From contig CANKZO010000119.1 of the NCBI GenBank assembly GCA_947488485.1, positions 1 to 6,818 of the forward strand: DNA of 6,818 bases, read 5' to 3'. This DNA comes from Opitutia bacterium (lineage in GTDB: Bacteria > Verrucomicrobiota > Verrucomicrobiae > Opitutales > UBA953). The notes under the pieces were generated by a model, which was not told the DNA's origin, did no database searches, and saw only the letters and a program-made list of their open reading frames with translations. Both the position numbers and the translations under genes were made by a program. Below are positions 5,654-6,818 of the stretch, piece by piece (the first letter of the stretch is position 1; every line of letters begins with the position of its first letter).

Positions 5654-5782
5654 CATTTTCAGGTCTCGGGTCTCGGCCATCGGGTATCTGGTTCAGGTAT
5701 TCAGGTGCAGGTACAGGTCCCGGGCCTGAACCCGAACCTGTACCTGTACCCGTACCTGCAGCCGAGACCTGAGACCCGAGAT
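5654..5782. repeat. Long imperfect palindrome (copy 2)
   Basis: Outer arms 5658-5676 and 5762-5780 pair over 19 positions with three mismatches. A perfect 11-bp inner pair (5708-5718 with 5736-5746) flanks CCCGGG. As in copy 1, the interior is a run of CRGGTN-type hexamers. Pair T5666-A5772 corresponds to C1870-G1977 of copy 1, a change on both sides that keeps pairing. Confidence 0.75.
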
Positions 5783-5811
5783 GACGTCCCAACCGCTGTG
5801 ACCAATTTCTC

Positions 5812-6818
5812 TTACCGCGCCCGATACAATCCCTGCGGATCGTACAACCACCAAGCATCAAACGGATTGGCGAGAGCGGGGAGTTCAAAATACGGACGGC
5901 CTTTGTCGTCGACGCGCGAGGTCACGCCCGAGATCTCGGTGCGGGTGGGCGGCTGAGGCAACGGCGATGGCATGGAGCTCGGCGCGACGGGCACGGGGAG
6001 TAGATCGAGGATAGCGGTCTCTTCGATGCGCTCGATGACGTTGTCGACCCACTTGAGTTCCTTGGCCTTATCGCCAAAGGCCTGCCAATCGCCACTGGAA
6101 TCGTTGGCATACATCTGCTTCACGAATTCTTGGAGCGAGATGCCCATCTTCTTGGCGACGGGGGTGGCGAGACGGTCGAACCACTGATTGGTGAAATCAA
6201 TCTGCTCCTTGAGGACGGTCATGTTGCCGCGGACGACGTTCGAGGCCTGGTGATGCAGGAGGATGGTGTTCGGGTAGCAGTAGGAGCGCTCGGCGAGCGT
6301 GCAGATGACGGCGGTCATCGAGGCGGCGAAGCCCTTGACGACGACGTGGACCGGTGCCTTGGAGGCGGCCATGGCCTTCTGGATCTGGTAACCCGCGGCG
6401 ACGGAACCGCCGGGGGAGTTATCGACGACGATGAAGATCGGAAATTCGGACGACTGGTTGTTATAGAAGGAGATGCGCGTGCAGACGTAGTCGGCGAGCT
6501 GCTCGGTCACGGCACCATTGAAGGAGATGCGGCGATCGCTGATATACAGGACGCCATCGACGAGCGGATCCTTGAGATACTTCGGCTTGGCCTTGCTGGC
6601 GATTTTGCGGGCCTCGTCTTCCTTCTGGAAGCGCTGGATTTCATTGGAGAGGCGGGCGATGGTGTTAGCGGCTTCGAGCTGGAGCTGCTTGGCTTCGGCT
6701 TCGAGTTCGCGGATCTTGTTGGAGCGCTCCGTCAGGCGGGCACTGGAACGAGCGGCTTCGAGGCCGGCCTGGCGCTCGAGCTTGGCGCGCTCGTCTTCGA
6801 GGGCGGCGGCTTCGGCGG
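5812..6818 (-). CDS. ClpP-fold serine protease with N-terminal coiled coil (partial)
   Basis: The frame is open to the right edge (first full codon ends at 6816), so the start is missing and 334 residues are visible. Residues 1 to about 80 are rich in Ala, Glu, Lys, Arg and Leu with heptad-like spacing (KIRELEAEAKQLQLEAAN), predicting a coiled coil. Then a ClpP fold: RRISFNG, VVDNSPGGSVAAG, GFAASMTAVI with nucleophile S166, PNTILLHHQAS with H189, and D239 in YANDSSGDW. D239 lies exactly 19 residues before the D of KWVD, as in ClpP's D-TERD...LVD, so the triad looks intact. A Pro-rich linker (about 271-289) leads to a 45-residue tail ending in LYDPQGLYRAR. Standard ClpP is about 200 residues, so both ends are extra. 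It could process a membrane or envelope partner rather than serve ClpX/ClpA. The GTG at 6510 is an internal codon, not the start, because it would remove the strand RRISFNG. Confidence 0.85.
   Translation of the reverse strand, partial: AEAAALEDERAKLERQAGLEAARSSARLTERSNKIRELEAEAKQLQLEAANTIARLSNEIQRFQKEDEARKIASKAKPKYLKDPLVDGVLYISDRRISFNGAVTEQLADYVCTRISFYNNQSSEFPIFIVVDNSPGGSVAAGYQIQKAMAASKAPVHVVVKGFAASMTAVICTLAERSYCYPNTILLHHQASNVVRGNMTVLKEQIDFTNQWFDRLATPVAKKMGISLQEFVKQMYANDSSGDWQAFGDKAKELKWVDNVIERIEETAILDLLPVPVAPSSMPSPLPQPPTRTEISGVTSRVDDKGRPYFELPALANPFDAWWLYDPQGLYRAR

Larger units (their letters stand above)
5509..5782 (-). repeat. Composite intergenic repeat, copy 2 (inverted)
   Basis: Read on the - strand, this stretch starts 29 nt after the stop of the ClpP-like gene and runs toward the cytochrome gene. 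It has the same modules in the same order as 1859-2240: palindrome (5654-5782), 25-bp block (5613-5637), YGCCACC array (5570-5603) and TTTGCAC array (5509-5552). Between block and heptamers there are only 9 nt, where copy 1 has a hairpin insert of about 103 bp. Most differences from copy 1 are transitions. The divergence argues against a recent duplication. Confidence 0.85.

Noticed and set aside
1859..5782. Recent composite transposon ending in the two inverted repeats
   Set aside because: The copies differ by about 10% or more and by an insert of about 100 bp, no transposase lies between them, and I saw no clear target-site duplication.
6508..6510. GTG as start of the ClpP-like gene
   Set aside because: The frame continues upstream through the conserved first strand (RRISFNG) and a coiled coil to the window edge.

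Overview
The window looks like chromosomal DNA from a GC-rich member of the Verrucomicrobiota, probably Opitutae-like. This is inferred from three things: the secreted c-type cytochrome/PA14 protein and beta-propeller protein, both of styles typical of the PVC superphylum; the presence of both RNase HIII and RNase HII; and long repeat-filled intergenic regions. No rRNA, tRNA, transposase, integrase or CRISPR array is visible.

Layout. Positions 1-77 may hold the tail of an upstream + strand gene. Positions 90-1853 carry two adjacent + strand genes for RNase HIII (rnhC) and RNase HII (rnhB), 3 nt apart, both with intact catalytic residues. Positions 1854-2293 are non-coding and hold a composite repeat (copy 1) and several strong hairpins. 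Positions 2294-5434 hold two - strand genes, transcribed from right to left: a secreted protein with a cytochrome c domain, a PA14-like domain and a C-terminal domain, then 24 nt later a secreted beta-propeller protein. Positions 5435-5811 are non-coding and hold a second, inverted and diverged copy of the same composite repeat (copy 2). Positions 5812-6818 hold the 3' part of a - strand gene for a ClpP-fold serine protease with an N-terminal coiled coil and a C-terminal extension; its start lies beyond the right edge.

How the genes work together. rnhC and rnhB probably form an operon for removing RNA from DNA: primers and R-loops for HIII, single ribonucleotides for HII. The cytochrome and propeller proteins are probably exported together and act as one redox unit outside the cytoplasm, with the propeller protein as candidate substrate-binding partner. 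The ClpP-like protease has no evident link to either.

The most interesting part is intergenic. Two copies of a composite repeat of roughly 275-380 bp lie in opposite orientation, each starting just after the 3' end of a gene (rnhB and the protease). Both contain, in the same order, an imperfect palindrome of about 130 bp built of hexamers, a 25-bp conserved block, a 7-6-7 array of paired YGCCACC heptamers, and a paired TTTGCAC array with identical 8/21/8 spacing. Copy 1 also contains an additional hairpin cluster of about 103 bp, predicted to fold as a three-way junction with complementary loops. At least one base pair of the palindrome has changed on both sides between the copies, which hints that pairing matters. 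I do not recognise this element as a named family.
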